Assembly: GCF_003073045.1 (NCBI RefSeq)
Contig: NC_037590.1
Location: forward strand, 11,923,042 to 11,987,041
DNA length: 64,000 nt
Reading direction: 5' to 3'
Source of the DNA: Pomacea canaliculata
Taxonomy: Eukaryota; Mollusca; Gastropoda; Architaenioglossa; Ampullariidae
Shown: positions 1 through 10,871 of the stretch, piece by piece
Position numbering within the stretch: position 1 is the stretch's first letter
Layout of the letters: the number at the start of each line of letters is the position of its first letter
Program-made: the position numbers and the translations under genes
Notes under the pieces: generated by a model
The model's input: only the letters and a program-made list of their open reading frames with translations
The model's database searches: none
What the model was told of the DNA's origin: nothing

Positions 1-426
1 GAAGATTTGAGATGATTTGACATTGCAGGTATAGGTAAGCAAGAGACAAGCCATTTAGAAATTTGTAAGCAAATGATTCTTGTTATGAATTCCTGTCACC
101 ATTAGGGGTTTAGTCAAATCGCTTAACAGAAGTAAGACGGCAATGGTTAGTGGTGACTCACAGGACAGAGAAAATCGACGCTGACATCTTGCCGAAGTAT
201 CTTAACATGTTCTGAATGCCTGTCACATCCCTCCATACACACTTAAAACACAAAAATCTCAAGTTTTCCAGTTTGAAAGAAATTTTCCAAAATATACAGA
301 TCAACGTTAACAAAGTAATGGATATGTTGTTATTACTATTAATAAAACGAAGAAAACATTGGAATGGCTGTCTCCTGCTCTAACTAGAGCCTCACGAGCC
401 GTGTACACGCCGGATGCTTCTCTCAC
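1..426. other. Intron of innexin A (no feature)
   Basis: AT-rich sequence downstream of the GT donor at 425-426 of innexin A. I looked on the minus strand for the expected next exon (GTYLTGLYIFVK-like) and did not find it, so it lies left of the window. Confidence 0.6.
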
Positions 427-1335
427 CTTCTGTCTGATCCGCACCATGATGTTCCACTGGTACTGGCGGTGAGCATCCAGCCAGCGGTCCATGTAGCTGG
501 CGATCTGTCTGATCGTCTCCGGGTACTTGCCTCCTTCGCCCAGCTGCGTCTCCAGCGTCAGGGTCACGATCTGCCACAGGACGCACGTGCTATCAACATG
601 ACCCACCCGCTGCACGCGCCACCTCCAAAGTCACAGTCTAGTTCACCTTGTCCCTCCTTTTCCCTCCCCCAGTGAAATAAAAAAAATGTGCATGCACGCA
701 GGAACAAGTCCTGTAGGTATTACCGCACCCCACCCAAAAACTTGCTCACCTTGTCCAGATTGACACCCGAGGCGCCGGACAGCAGCCTCCAGATGATACA
801 GGGCAGCTTAAAGAGCAGCGCCATGAAGAGCAAGATGATGGGCACCCATTGGTAGTAGCTCAGCGTCTGCTTCTTCTCATTTTCATCCGGCATCTGGTCA
901 TCGATGGGCACGTAGTAGGTGTTGTGTACCCAGCAGTACGTCTTGGCGTAGGACCTGCGAACACACAGCTCACCCATACTGGACACCCACTAGTGATTTA
1001 CGATTACCACGAGAGTTAATTAACTGTGATTAAGATGCAAGAGAAACCCCAACAAAAATCAAGTCAGATCAAAAATAAGGAAAACGTAGAGACAGAGTGA
1101 GCGAAATGATGGAGAGAAGGAGGAGTAAGCCTACCCACCTGATAGCGCCGTCGTTGGCGACGGCGGCGGCGATGCAGTCTATGGGGGTGCCCACGTACTG
1201 CCCGCCCCCACAAAGACTGCGAAGATGACGAGCATGGTGGTGGTGTACAGGTGGCTCAGGCGGTCCGCGCGGTCGTCGTCGTTGCTACCCTGCAGCTTGG
1301 TGTAGGTGGCGAAGCCAGCGACGATGGCGTTGATC
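427..1335 (-). CDS. Innexin paralogue A, partial (three coding exons; continues off left edge)
   Basis: Innexins are four-pass membrane proteins that form gap junctions and hemichannels in invertebrates. Exons in transcript order are 1139-1335, 750-954 and 427-570, each with AG acceptor and GT donor. Exon 1 gives the N-terminus and first membrane segment, with QYVGTPIDC at the start of extracellular loop 1. Exon 2 gives the second loop cysteine (TYCWVHNTYY) and the family signature YYQWVP entering membrane segment 2. Exon 3 gives the cytoplasmic loop (YMDRWLDAHRQYQWN). The second half, with membrane segments 3-4, would lie left of base 1. Exon 1 opens with a single G completing a split codon, probably AT|G. 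Exon 1 is 197 bases where the phases need 198: one base is missing near 1198-1210, in a run of G. Exons 2 and 3 read cleanly, which favours an assembly error over a dead gene. The family call is firm; whether the gene works is open. Confidence 0.85.
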
Positions 1336-4300
1336 CTGTCAGCGCATGCACACCGTCATATGATAACTAGGAAGGGGGCTATAGTGTTGGTCTCCCTTCC
1401 CTAACGGATCGAGCGGACGCGCTATTAAACGCACTATCATAAGGTGCAATGGGTAAATGTGTGTAGGAGCTAGGAGTTGAGGTGAGGTCAAGTTGGTGAC
1501 ACAGTGGTTGGCCCTGGACGGTCGTAAGACGTCAGGATGGACAACATCCCAGTAAAGTCTCACCGCCCTCTATCTCCATGGAATCAGTTAGGACTAGGAA
1601 TCGCTGGCCACTTACACCAACGTGGACCTGACGGAGGGTTAGGTCGGCATGTGGAGCTATTGTATCTTTTGTAAAATGATTTGTAAAACTCTTGATCATT
1701 AATAACTTTCTTTACACTAGATTGCTTTGAGTTGTTGGAGACGTGCGCTGGGGGCTCTGAGTCGTTTGTATCATGATTAGCAATTTAGTGTAAGTGGTCG
1801 TGAAGTAGATGTCGGTGTGAGTTGGTAGAGGTACCCAGAGTGTGATTACCATGAGGCAGCGACAACTGCAACCCTCCTACCATCCTCGCGTGCTCATTCC
1901 CCGAGGTTCACGATACAAGGAGGAACACAACCCCCATGTTCCCCTATTCTGAACGACTTGTCTGATGCCCTTAACCTCATCTGGACATTTCTGTCTAATG
2001 TCTGTGTTTCACTCTACAGATACTTCATGCGCTAGTTAATTGAAAGAGAAAAGTTATGATGCACAGAACAAACTTAGGCAGAAGAGCTGATTTAAGTTTA
2101 ATTATTTTCTTTTACGCTCCTAGTTATTTACATTGTCAAAGTCCACAGCTCATATAAATGGCCTCTTTGTTTCAAAATATTTACTGTTAATCTTAACAAA
2201 CTACTGAAGTAACTGTTTGCAGTGCACTTAAAAGATGCCTTTTATGTAATTCTTCAAATTGCTTATCAAGTAAACCAAGCGAGTAGTAAGAAACAAACAG
2301 AAAAATAGACTCAGCGGATTAGTTTAATCAAGAATTTGTTAGTTTTCCAACAAAAATGTTAAATGTGAAAACAACAAAATTTTAGTCATGTATCATTGAC
2401 AGATGTTTACAGGTCTTGATACAAAGTAAAATCTGTAGAGAACTCTGTGACAAACTCACATTATTATTTAAAATGTGTCAGCATTAAGGACGGTCTGAAA
2501 TGTGCATATAAGAGTTGTTTTGGCCGACTAGTCCTCGGTCACTAATGAGCGGAATGACAGTTTAGGATAGAGGTCTGGTAATACTTCTGTAAAATTTTAT
2601 TTCTTTTTTTTCAGTAAAGCTACCAATAAAACTGAATCAACGTCTCATGTTCTTTCTTACTGTCTCTTACTGCAAGTGTAATCAAAATGGCGATGATGTT
2701 AAGCACATCTTCCCCAACGGTCTCCCTATTTCCTCCCACCCTACCTTTACAGTTAAAAGCGAATGTGTTGTGTATACCAAAAGCTACTGGATTTTCCGCG
2801 CACAGAGTGTAGTTGACATGTAATAATGTTGTCCTCGTCGTTGACATAGTCTTTGCTTGTAAACAGCTCCAGAAACATCAACAACCTTGTCCAGGCCGCA
2901 AAAGCGTGTGTAGTGGGGAGAGGCGAAAGATAAGGAAACGAAGAGGTGTTCTGTAGAAACTTTTTTTTTAATATTGAAAATATATCACGCACAAGACATG
3001 AGTGAACAAATCGTGACTAGCTTTATCTCATTAATCAGAAAAGTCGTGTGTTGTGTATACAGCAAAAACATCGTAGAACAACGATCACGTGTGTGGAGAA
3101 GAGAATTGAATCTGATACATGTCTCGACACAATCGACAATAAAATAACAGAATAATACTGACTGACAATAAAATAAAATAACAGCACTAACTGACAATAA
3201 AATCACATAAAATAATACTGATTATATATATTAGTAATTGCATCTGACATTAACAGCGTTAAGCGTAATCCGACTGAGTATCAATATTAATAATACTAAT
3301 AATAAAGTGAACATGTAGCGCCATATCCAAGCCCTCTGGCAGGTTCAACAAAACAAAGAACAGACGATAAGTTCATGGAATGGCAGGACTGTTGTTCTGA
3401 AGATGACATCCTGTTCTTACATCAAGATGTCGATAGGTCACAGTTCAGCTCTACACCTCGTACAATAATTTGTCAAACACAGAATACATCGATCAAAAAT
3501 GTAAAAAGTGGCAAACATTGTCAGGAGATTTCTGGTATATTATTGTGCATTGTTATCCCAACGTATTTTTGTATAATTATATAAGTTTCTTTTGTTTACC
3601 AGTCTTTACATTATTAACTCGGGCTGATTATAAATACTAATACTAACGACTGGATATACTGAACGGCTGCCAAGTGGAAGACATCATGTGTTGTTGAGAC
3701 TACGAACAACTCTCAAATAATAACATGTCAGCCACAGTTACAAGAAGTTCATGCACAGTATAAATATATCGAAAAGTGAGTTATTGGCTAAAATAACCAT
3801 ACGGGGTTGGAAGTTGTCCAGAAGCGAAAGTATAAACACTTTGCCTCCTCCGAGCTACTGGAGGGACTCGCCGCCAGTTTCATGACATATCGTGTGGCTA
3901 CATATATGGAAAGGATTAACCACACAAGCGGGGGACAAGCTGGGGGCGAGGGGTTAACGGCTAACATGATGGATGGGGATGACAGATCATGTGTCCAAAA
4001 CCATCCTATAGTGACTATGCTTTGGCATATAATTTTTAAAAAATTCCATCCGTGGTTTAGTGTGCGACTTGGGGAGGGAGGTGTATAATTAAAAATGAAA
4101 TGCTTCACAGAGATGACAGCTATGATATGGGGTAGAATTGCACACTTGAATTTTACTGGTCATGTTTGGTGGTTATCGTGAGCACAAGATCCGTTCTATA
4201 ACCCTTGTTCTCCATTCTGGTCAAGGGTGGCCCTGCGCGTACACACAGACAAACACATGTATGCCCGCTAAAGGCGAAAGAATAAGTGTGGTGGGAATGT

Positions 4301-4750
4301 TCACCAAAATCAAAAACAACAGATTGCAGATATGACCAAAGGGCAAACCCTATTTATATGTGATTGTCATGAAAAGTGAAATATGGGAAGAGAAACAAAC
4401 TGAACTCTTTGTACGGTACAGAGGCGAACAAGTACGCACGCAAGGTGGCGATTCTATGAAGTTTCTAACTACTGTTAACATACAAAGAGATTCATTCTCC
4501 CAGTTTTCATTACAAGTGTAAAAATAGTTTTCATGTGAACCTCTACTATATGATTTAAAGATAACATTTTACAGTGCCAAACAATAAACATTTCAAAGTA
4601 CAAAAAAGTAACTCTCCAACAAGGCAATGCCAGGAAACCTACATCGCTAATCCAATCAGATCTCCCAACAATTACTCGTTGCTGACAATTACTGACAATG
4701 GAAGACTAGGCATAATTATGTTTACATATGCATCTAATGCTCGGGCTGTA
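1336..4750. other. Region between innexins A and B
   Basis: Non-coding as far as I can see. It should hold the 5-prime exon of innexin A and the 3-prime UTR of innexin B. One minus-strand AT|GTGAGT site ending at 2460 (context AATAATAAT) could be the donor for the split start codon of A. Overlapping open frames of about 100 residues on both strands at 3788-4108 match nothing I recognise. Confidence 0.4.
3135..3222 (+). repeat. 29-base tandem repeat, three copies
   Basis: GACAATAAAATAACAG-type units begin at 3135, 3164 and 3193, an exact period of 29 with some substitutions. They lie between innexins A and B. Confidence 0.7.
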
Positions 4751-5960
4751 TCAGACTGGCAGCTCTTTGGTGTAGTCGTCATCGCCGACCGAGGTCTTGC
4801 GGATCATGGGCTTGTTCTTGTAGGTTTTCCACATCTCCAGAACAAGGTCCGACACCAGGATGTCGTTGGAGTTCTTGGCGATGAGGCGCAAGACAAAGAT
4901 GCCGTCGTCACGCAGGTACTGGTCAGCGAACTGCCGCGCCAACTTCTTGTCGGCCTCGCCACGAAGCTCGTCAAGGATGCGCAGATACTTCTTGATGTAC
5001 GCCACGCGGTTGAAGCGGATGAGCGCGCGCCACAGCCAGAAGATGAAGTTGCCCGCAGTCAGCACGGCAACGAAGCAAAACCAGAACCAGAGGAAGATGA
5101 AGACCTTCTCGTTGAAGAGATTGATAGGCAACACGCACTGTACTGTGTAGGGCTGGACGTTGGTCAGCTGCCGGATTTGGAAGTCGCAGAGGGTGACTTT
5201 CGGGAAGTGAGGTGACTCGCGCCAGCTGTGGTCAGTGGCCAGACCGTTGAGGACCGTGAAGCCATAGACTGAGTACCAGCCGCCCATGAAACTGTTTAGA
5301 ATGAAGAACTGGCAGATGACATTACTGACGTACAACAGCTTGACGAAGATGTAGAGCCCCGTCAGGTAGGTGCCGTCTCGCTTGGCGCACAGAAAGCAGA
5401 ACACCTTGGACACGCGTTGGCGCATGCGTACAAGGGCGTTGAAGGTATACTGGCGGTGAGCCTCCAGCCAGCGGTCCAAGTACAGCGAAATGTGCTTGAT
5501 GGTCTCCTGCCGCTTGGCCGGGTCGCCGAACTGTGTGGACATGGTCATGTTGACGATCTTGTCCAGGTCAATGGCCGAGCCGCCGTTAAACATGCGCCAG
5601 ATCAGACACGGGAACTTGAAAAGGAAGGCCATGAACAGGAGCATGATGGGAACCCACTGATAGTATGTCAACTCCGAATCGCGCCGGTAGGGTTCCGAGG
5701 GGATGTCATCTTCAATGGGGATGTAGTAGGTGTTCTTCACCCAGCAGTACGACTCGGCGTAGGCCAGACGGGCCCCATCTATTTGATCGGTGGGCCAACA
5801 TTTGATGGGGTTGCCCACATACTGACCACCCGAAATAAAGAGAGCGAAGATTGCCAGCAAGATGACAGTAAAGATGTGGTTCAACCGGTCCACCCAGTCG
5901 TCGTCGCTGCTGCTCGTGAGTTTGGAGAAGGAGGCCCAGCCTCCCAAAATCGCCGAAACC
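4751..5960 (-). CDS. Innexin paralogue B, essentially complete in one exon
   Basis: A gap-junction or hemichannel subunit of the plasma membrane. Reading from the acceptor at 5961-5962 (pyrimidine-rich tract then TTTAG), the exon starts with a G that would complete an AT|G start codon. It gives a 403-residue protein beginning MVSAILGGWASFSKL, a typical innexin length. An in-frame ATG further up at 6073 would add 37 unrelated residues read through the intron end, so I reject it. Visible parts are membrane segment 1 (about 30-48), loop 1 cysteines C55 and C73, YYQWVP at 100-105 leading segment 2, the cytoplasmic loop (LDRWLEAHRQY, 162-172), segment 3 (about 199-223), loop 2 cysteines C259 and C276, VLPINLFNEK (277-286) and segment 4 (about 287-308). 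The C-tail ends TKELPV. Unlike A and C, the body has no introns, so it may derive from a retrocopy or from intron loss. The exon carrying A-T of the start codon was not identified. Confidence 0.95.
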
Positions 5961-6470
5961 CTAAAGGGCAAAGAAAATTTTCTGCATAAATGAACAGTGC
6001 TCTCCTCATGTGAGGACGATTTTTCTGTGGTTCGACTGGCGTTAACGTGTTTGGTAAATGCAGACGATTGCACGTTACGACGATGAGAATCGGGACGGTT
6101 AGTAGCTTGCTATTATTTGATGCTGTATGAGCAGCGAAGGCTATATGACAGCGAGGTTTTGAGATGTAGCCATACAAGTCAAACAAAACAACTGTGATTA
6201 AGTGCACAATACATCAACAAACGTTATATATAAATGAGACTAAAGGTAAAACAACCCAATGAAAGTATTTGTGGCTCCAAAGAGGCCACCCGAAAAATTA
6301 CAAAATAGAAAGTACAGATAAACTGCGAGTGAAATACGTTTAAACACGATAACCAAGGAAATATATGAAAACGTTTATGCGGATCTGCTGAAGCACGGGG
6401 CATTGAACCAAAGGTATTTACTTGTAAACTGTGCCCGACATCGAGCGCAACAAGTACGAGCTTCACCCTT

Positions 6471-6560
6471 TAAAACTGGGGTTGGAAACCTTTTTACTGC
6501 TGAGGGCCATTCGGATATATATATAAAACTTTATCTGCGGGCGGTACAAACTTCTCAGTT
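6471..6560. mobile_element. Probable hAT-like terminal fragment
   Basis: CTGGGGTTGGAAACCTTTTT, then GAGGGCCATTCGGATAT and GCGGGCGGTACAAAC, resembles the CAGGGGTTGGCAACCTTTT...GGGCC type of hAT terminus. The first bases are diverged and no second end or target duplication was found. It lies about 0.5 kb upstream of innexin B, in its probable first intron. Confidence 0.35.
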
Positions 6561-7783
6561 TAAAAGTTAGCCTGCAATATTTCATCAAGCCTTAGTTTCG
6601 CCACAGCACGTTGACACTTTGAATGGTGGACACTCCCAGCCTGCCGACTACTCACTGTCTTCTGATTAAAAGCAACAGAGGCGACGGACGGACCACGAGC
6701 AGTCGACATGAAGCATACATGTACATGTCTGTCCAGTTATGTACTTGTATGTGTCCTGTCTATCCCGTAATGAACGTTTCTTGCTTGTCGCTCATATTTA
6801 AGTTATTATCATTCATTGAACAATAATTTATTATGCTACGAAAACAATCTAGATCTCTTGAATTTTGAGACCTATCTGCGGTTGCTTTGGACTTTACGAA
6901 TCTTTTAATGGCCTTTCACCACCCTTGCTTTAAAAGGTCAGAATGGACGGCAGAGCTGTTACTACTCTCAGCACAAGACTACCTACGTTTGTCTTGCAGG
7001 ACGCAGAAGACGGAGACAGCAGGAAAGACCGGCAGGAGTGTGGTCGTAGCTGACCAGGAGACTGGCGGCCTCGTCCGCTCAAATATCGGCTGGAATACCA
7101 GCATGGCCCAAGGCCCAGATGAAGACAGTCCCTGCTTCGCTAAAGAAGAGCTGTGTGAACAGTATAAGACTTGATAACGAGATGATGATCAAGTTGATAA
7201 GAAAACAGCAACAAGTTTGAAATGACTAAAATGTTCTTGGACTAGGGTTTCTCAATCCGTTAGCAAGGCAGGTGCAGTGCTGGAGGTCCCTTCAAACTAA
7301 CAAATGGAGCCAAGGGATGAAGAAGACCAGAGCATAAACTGCAGGAATGTAGGCTCCAGTTCTGTCCGGCTTCAATGCCCTTCGACACCAATCTGTACGG
7401 ACCTGTAGCCAACTGTAGCCAACTGCCCGTCGAGATCTGGCCTCCAATCATAATAAAATACAGGCCAACGACAGCAACACTAGGAAGTTTTTTTTAAAAG
7501 ATCGGGGAACGTACTGTAAGGCTAGCAAGGTAATATAAACTTCTGCAGAAAAAAAAGTAGAAGAATCATCTGTTATATAATCTTTTGTTCTTTAAAACAA
7601 GTTTTATCTCGGGTGGTGGGAAGAATGGAAAAATGATTTACCACAACTACTTCTATTGTTCCAAAGACGCTGCTTGAGTTTTACACCGCGTCATCAACGA
7701 AAGATTACAAGACTTCCGGATGATTTAATTTTAAAACCATTTAAAAAAAGCTGAATAAGTTAGCAAAACAGTTAATTAAAATG

Positions 7784-8400
7784 GAAAGCAGTTTATTTTA
7801 AAATTTGTTGTGGCCTACGAAAAGGCCATTATTAAAACAGAATAGAATCAAATTAAAACCTTAAATCAGATAGTAGAGTGAGGGGAAAAAAAGATGCCGG
7901 CAGAGAGGACGTAAATGCGCAAATTGTAAAAAAGGTGCTGGCAAACACTGGATTTATTTGTTATTCTGTGTTCGTTCCAGCAAACTAGGGCTGTCTCACG
8001 GCGAGAGAGAGAGAGATATTCTACTAAAGATGTGAAAAGCAAGAACACCGAGTGATCCAACAATAAAACACCAAAAGAGCAATAAGAACCAGCAAAAGGG
8101 GGAATTAATGAAGGGGAAAGTAGTTCGTTAAAAAAATAGTGTTGTTTCCTCCGAAAAGACCATTGTTAAAACAGAGGCTGTGAATAAATCCTTAAATCTG
8201 ATGGCAGAGTTTTACAATCTTTAAAACAAAAACAATAGTTGCCGGCGGAGTGGATGTAAACAAGGAAACAACTTAGCTTGCTGTAAGAAACTGCTGGCGA
8301 AAACTCTGGACACCGAGCCAAGTAATTAAAACACGTAGAACAGTAAAGTATCATGGACACTAAGGACGAATTGGTGGGATTCGCCTCGTAAAAGGTGGGA
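7784..8400 (+). repeat. Diverged tandem duplication (unit about 330 bases, two copies)
   Basis: The block from 7784 recurs from 8116 in the same orientation: GAAAGCAGTTTATTTT against GAAAGTAGTTCGTTAA, CGAAAAGGCCATTATTAAAA against CGAAAAGACCATTGTTAAAA, CCTTAAATCAGATAGTAGAG against CCTTAAATCTGATGGCAGAG, then GCCGGCAGAG, GTGCTGGCAAACACTGGA and ACACCGAG with their partners. Copy 1 carries an extra stretch of about 90 bases with a GA run before ACACCGAG. Neither copy codes. Confidence 0.7.
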
Positions 8401-9612
8401 ATGCCATAGGTGTGTCCCATTCTAAGTCTGTTAAGAACGGCCAGGAGAAAGTATGACTTGTAACTTATTCTTGTTCTAGATGTCGTCTAAAACCACATTA
8501 CAAGTCGAAGAGGTGACGTGAGACTCAAGATGAGACGATCATTCTCCATATGTTCCAAAGTTCTGTATAGACAACTAATTAGAGCGACAAAACGATAAGA
8601 ATTTCGATCAAAGGAGCCTTTTCTGTGTTTTAAAACTGCCTCTTTCAACGAGGAATGGAAACAGACTCAAAAATTAAAAATTAAAGCTGTTTAGAAGTCG
8701 GAAAGGGTGCAACGGGGACGATGTATAGTCGGGTTGGACACCACCATCTCACCCCACAACACAGAAGGGTTCTAGGCATGAAGTCTCGTTTACTACGATG
8801 GCCTTTCAAGAGATGAGCACATGGCAACCTGATGCTTGTTACCGTTGTTACCGTTCCAACACCAACATCTCCTTTGTTCTGCCAGCCTCGCCTCCACCCA
8901 CAAAGCAACTGAGCGTCGACGACGGTTTGCTAACCAGACTCTTCGTGTTTCCTTTGTTTAGTAATCATCATCATTAACGTAAAATTAAGTTTCAGACTCC
9001 ACATTTAACCCCTATCTGTCAGATGAAGGAATTAATTACCCTTGTTATGGTATATTGTTGTCAACTGAAGAGTTAATTTATTTTTTTAAAAATGACATGC
9101 TGTAAAGGACATGCGAAGGATATCATGCAGATGAAAGTAGAAATCGTGCTCGTCGTGAAACAATGAAAAAGAAAAAACAACTGTTTATGATTATTTAAAA
9201 CAGTCAAAATCGGATTAAACTTGTGAAAGCCGAATTTTGAACAGAAGAAACCCAGAAAGGTACTTACGACATCTTGTCTTCACGCACACCTTCCAATCAG
9301 CGGTTGACTGTGTTTTTAACGCCCGACGAAAACACGGTCAGGGAACGACTATTCAAGTGGTCAACACCCACCACGCTTCGAACCTCAGACGAGGAAAGGT
9401 GAAATTTGCAGTTGTTGTTGTTTATTTTGTGGGGTTTTTAAAAGTTTTGGTCGAGTGAGCTCTTCGGCGACCGGTGGTCACGTGGCTGCACGCCAGCCAA
9501 AGTCCTGCCTGTAATAACCAACATACAAGGAAAAGAAAGTAAGTTGACGTTTTAGACAGAAGTGGTAAAGGATCTTCTGCAGGTGTAACACCGATAACAT
9601 ACAAGGACTAGC

Positions 9613-9906
9613 TGGGAAGTCGTCGCTGTCACCAACAGCAACAGCGGCAATAGTTAAGCTACATCGGCTCTGGCACCGCCATCAGACAAGTTCACTACCT
9701 TGTACAAGCTGTACAAATCCCTGGTAGTACCGATCCTGCTCTACAGATGTGACACGTGGACTCCGCTCGTCAAAACTGAAAGAAGAATCCACGCAATCGA
9801 GAATAAATACCTAAGGAGGCTGCTCCGGATATCATACAGAGAACGTATCACCAACGACTTTGTACGAAACAAGTCATGGTGGGAGTTTCAGTCGCTGCAG
9901 TTCTGT
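9613..9906 (+). mobile_element. Non-LTR retrotransposon (LINE) fragment, C-terminal part of the reverse-transcriptase protein
   Basis: The reading frame from 9700 gives KLYKSLVVPILLYRCDTW, then TERRIHAIENKYLRRLLRIS and NDFVRNK. This block, with a cysteine-tryptophan pair and the FENK-like helix, is the conserved tail after the reverse-transcriptase domain in many animal LINEs. Just upstream, 9630-9695 continues the similarity (ATAAIVKLHRLW) in another frame, so at least one frameshift lies near 9690. No 5-prime part, poly-A or target duplication was seen. It is a short dead fragment; I cannot name the clade from this piece alone. Confidence 0.75.
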
Positions 9907-10320
9907 TAGTCATTGTTAACGGAACCTTAGTCATTGTTAACGCAATATCACTACAGTTCTTTAAACCCCGCCCCCTGTCTTCCCCTGTCACATCATCCAA
10001 GAATCACGTAAAGTAACGTCACTAAAGGAACCACGGGAGGAGGGACCACGTGGGGTCGTTTTTCACGATTCGTTCTCTCACTGAAGGTGGTTGACTTGTC
10101 AAAGGTTACAAACATAACGAGTGGCTATCAGTCGAACAACTGATGGAACACGCCTTTCTGTTGTGCACAAGGTCCTATTGACAGTGCATCCTGAAGCCAC
10201 TGGAGTCTGGAGCCCACCAATATCACGTGACTAGACGTGGACAGGCATACTTTTGTGATCATGTGGCACACGCACAACGTGACCAAGGAAGATGAAGGAA
10301 CAGTTTAGGCTTACTATATC

Positions 10321-10490
10321 GATGCACATTGTATTACTCGGTATACTGGTGTATATTTTACACTTTGTACATTGGAGTACAGATCACAATTAGAGCAATG
10401 ATGGATAGTTGATACTCGGTTACTAAAGTACAGTTTCTTTAGTGCACTGGAGAATGAACTCTTTGTACTCGGTGTATTGATGTACATATT
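10321..10490 (+). repeat. Dispersed repeat, copy 1 (inverted partner at 44.93 kb)
   Basis: About 170 bases made of diverged short units around TACTCGGTRTAYTGRTGTA. Over its whole length it matches the reverse complement of 44933-45090, for example GCACATTGTATTACTCGG against GCACATTGGATACTCGG, and GATAGTTGATACTCGGTTAC against GAATAGTTTATACTTGGTTC. No coding potential is seen. It does not resemble a transposon family I know. Confidence 0.65.
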
Positions 10491-10850
10491 CGCTAGAGAA
10501 ATGGTGGGATCCAATCTCCTCCACTCGCTTAAACACATCTGAGCATGCTGGTAAAGAAGAGGAGGCAAAGAAACAGCTCTTTAAATGGAAGAGATACCAA
10601 AGTTTGGACAATAGACATCAGCACTTTCACAGAAGCTTCGATCAGTAGACAGCGTACCTCTGGTAAAGATGCTGCTTACATCACATGCTGCTATAAAGAT
10701 CAAACGCTTGACCAAATGTGGCAATTTTTTGTGAAAATTTTTGGTCAAACATGGCAAAGATTCTTATGATTATGCAGGAAAAAAACTTGATAAAATGTTG
10801 GTCCATATTTGTCTGGTTAATAATGACCTTAAAATTGGTTCCCTCATCAC

Positions 10851-10871
10851 ACCCCACCCCACCCCACCCCC
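10851..10871. repeat. CCCCA pentamer repeat
   Basis: About four tandem copies of ACCCC in an otherwise AT-rich stretch. Confidence 0.85.

Noticed and set aside
3788-4108. Overlapping open frames of about 100 residues on both strands
   Set aside because: Neither matches a known family; openness on both strands suggests composition. It could be part of an unknown repeat, but I cannot support that.
5961-6073. In-frame N-terminal extension of innexin B from the ATG at 6073
   Set aside because: It crosses a clear pyrimidine tract and AG acceptor and adds residues unlike any innexin; paralogues A and C have the same acceptor position.
7243-7260. CTAGGGTTTCTCAATCC as another hAT terminus
   Set aside because: Only about a dozen bases resemble a hAT end and nothing after them continues the similarity.
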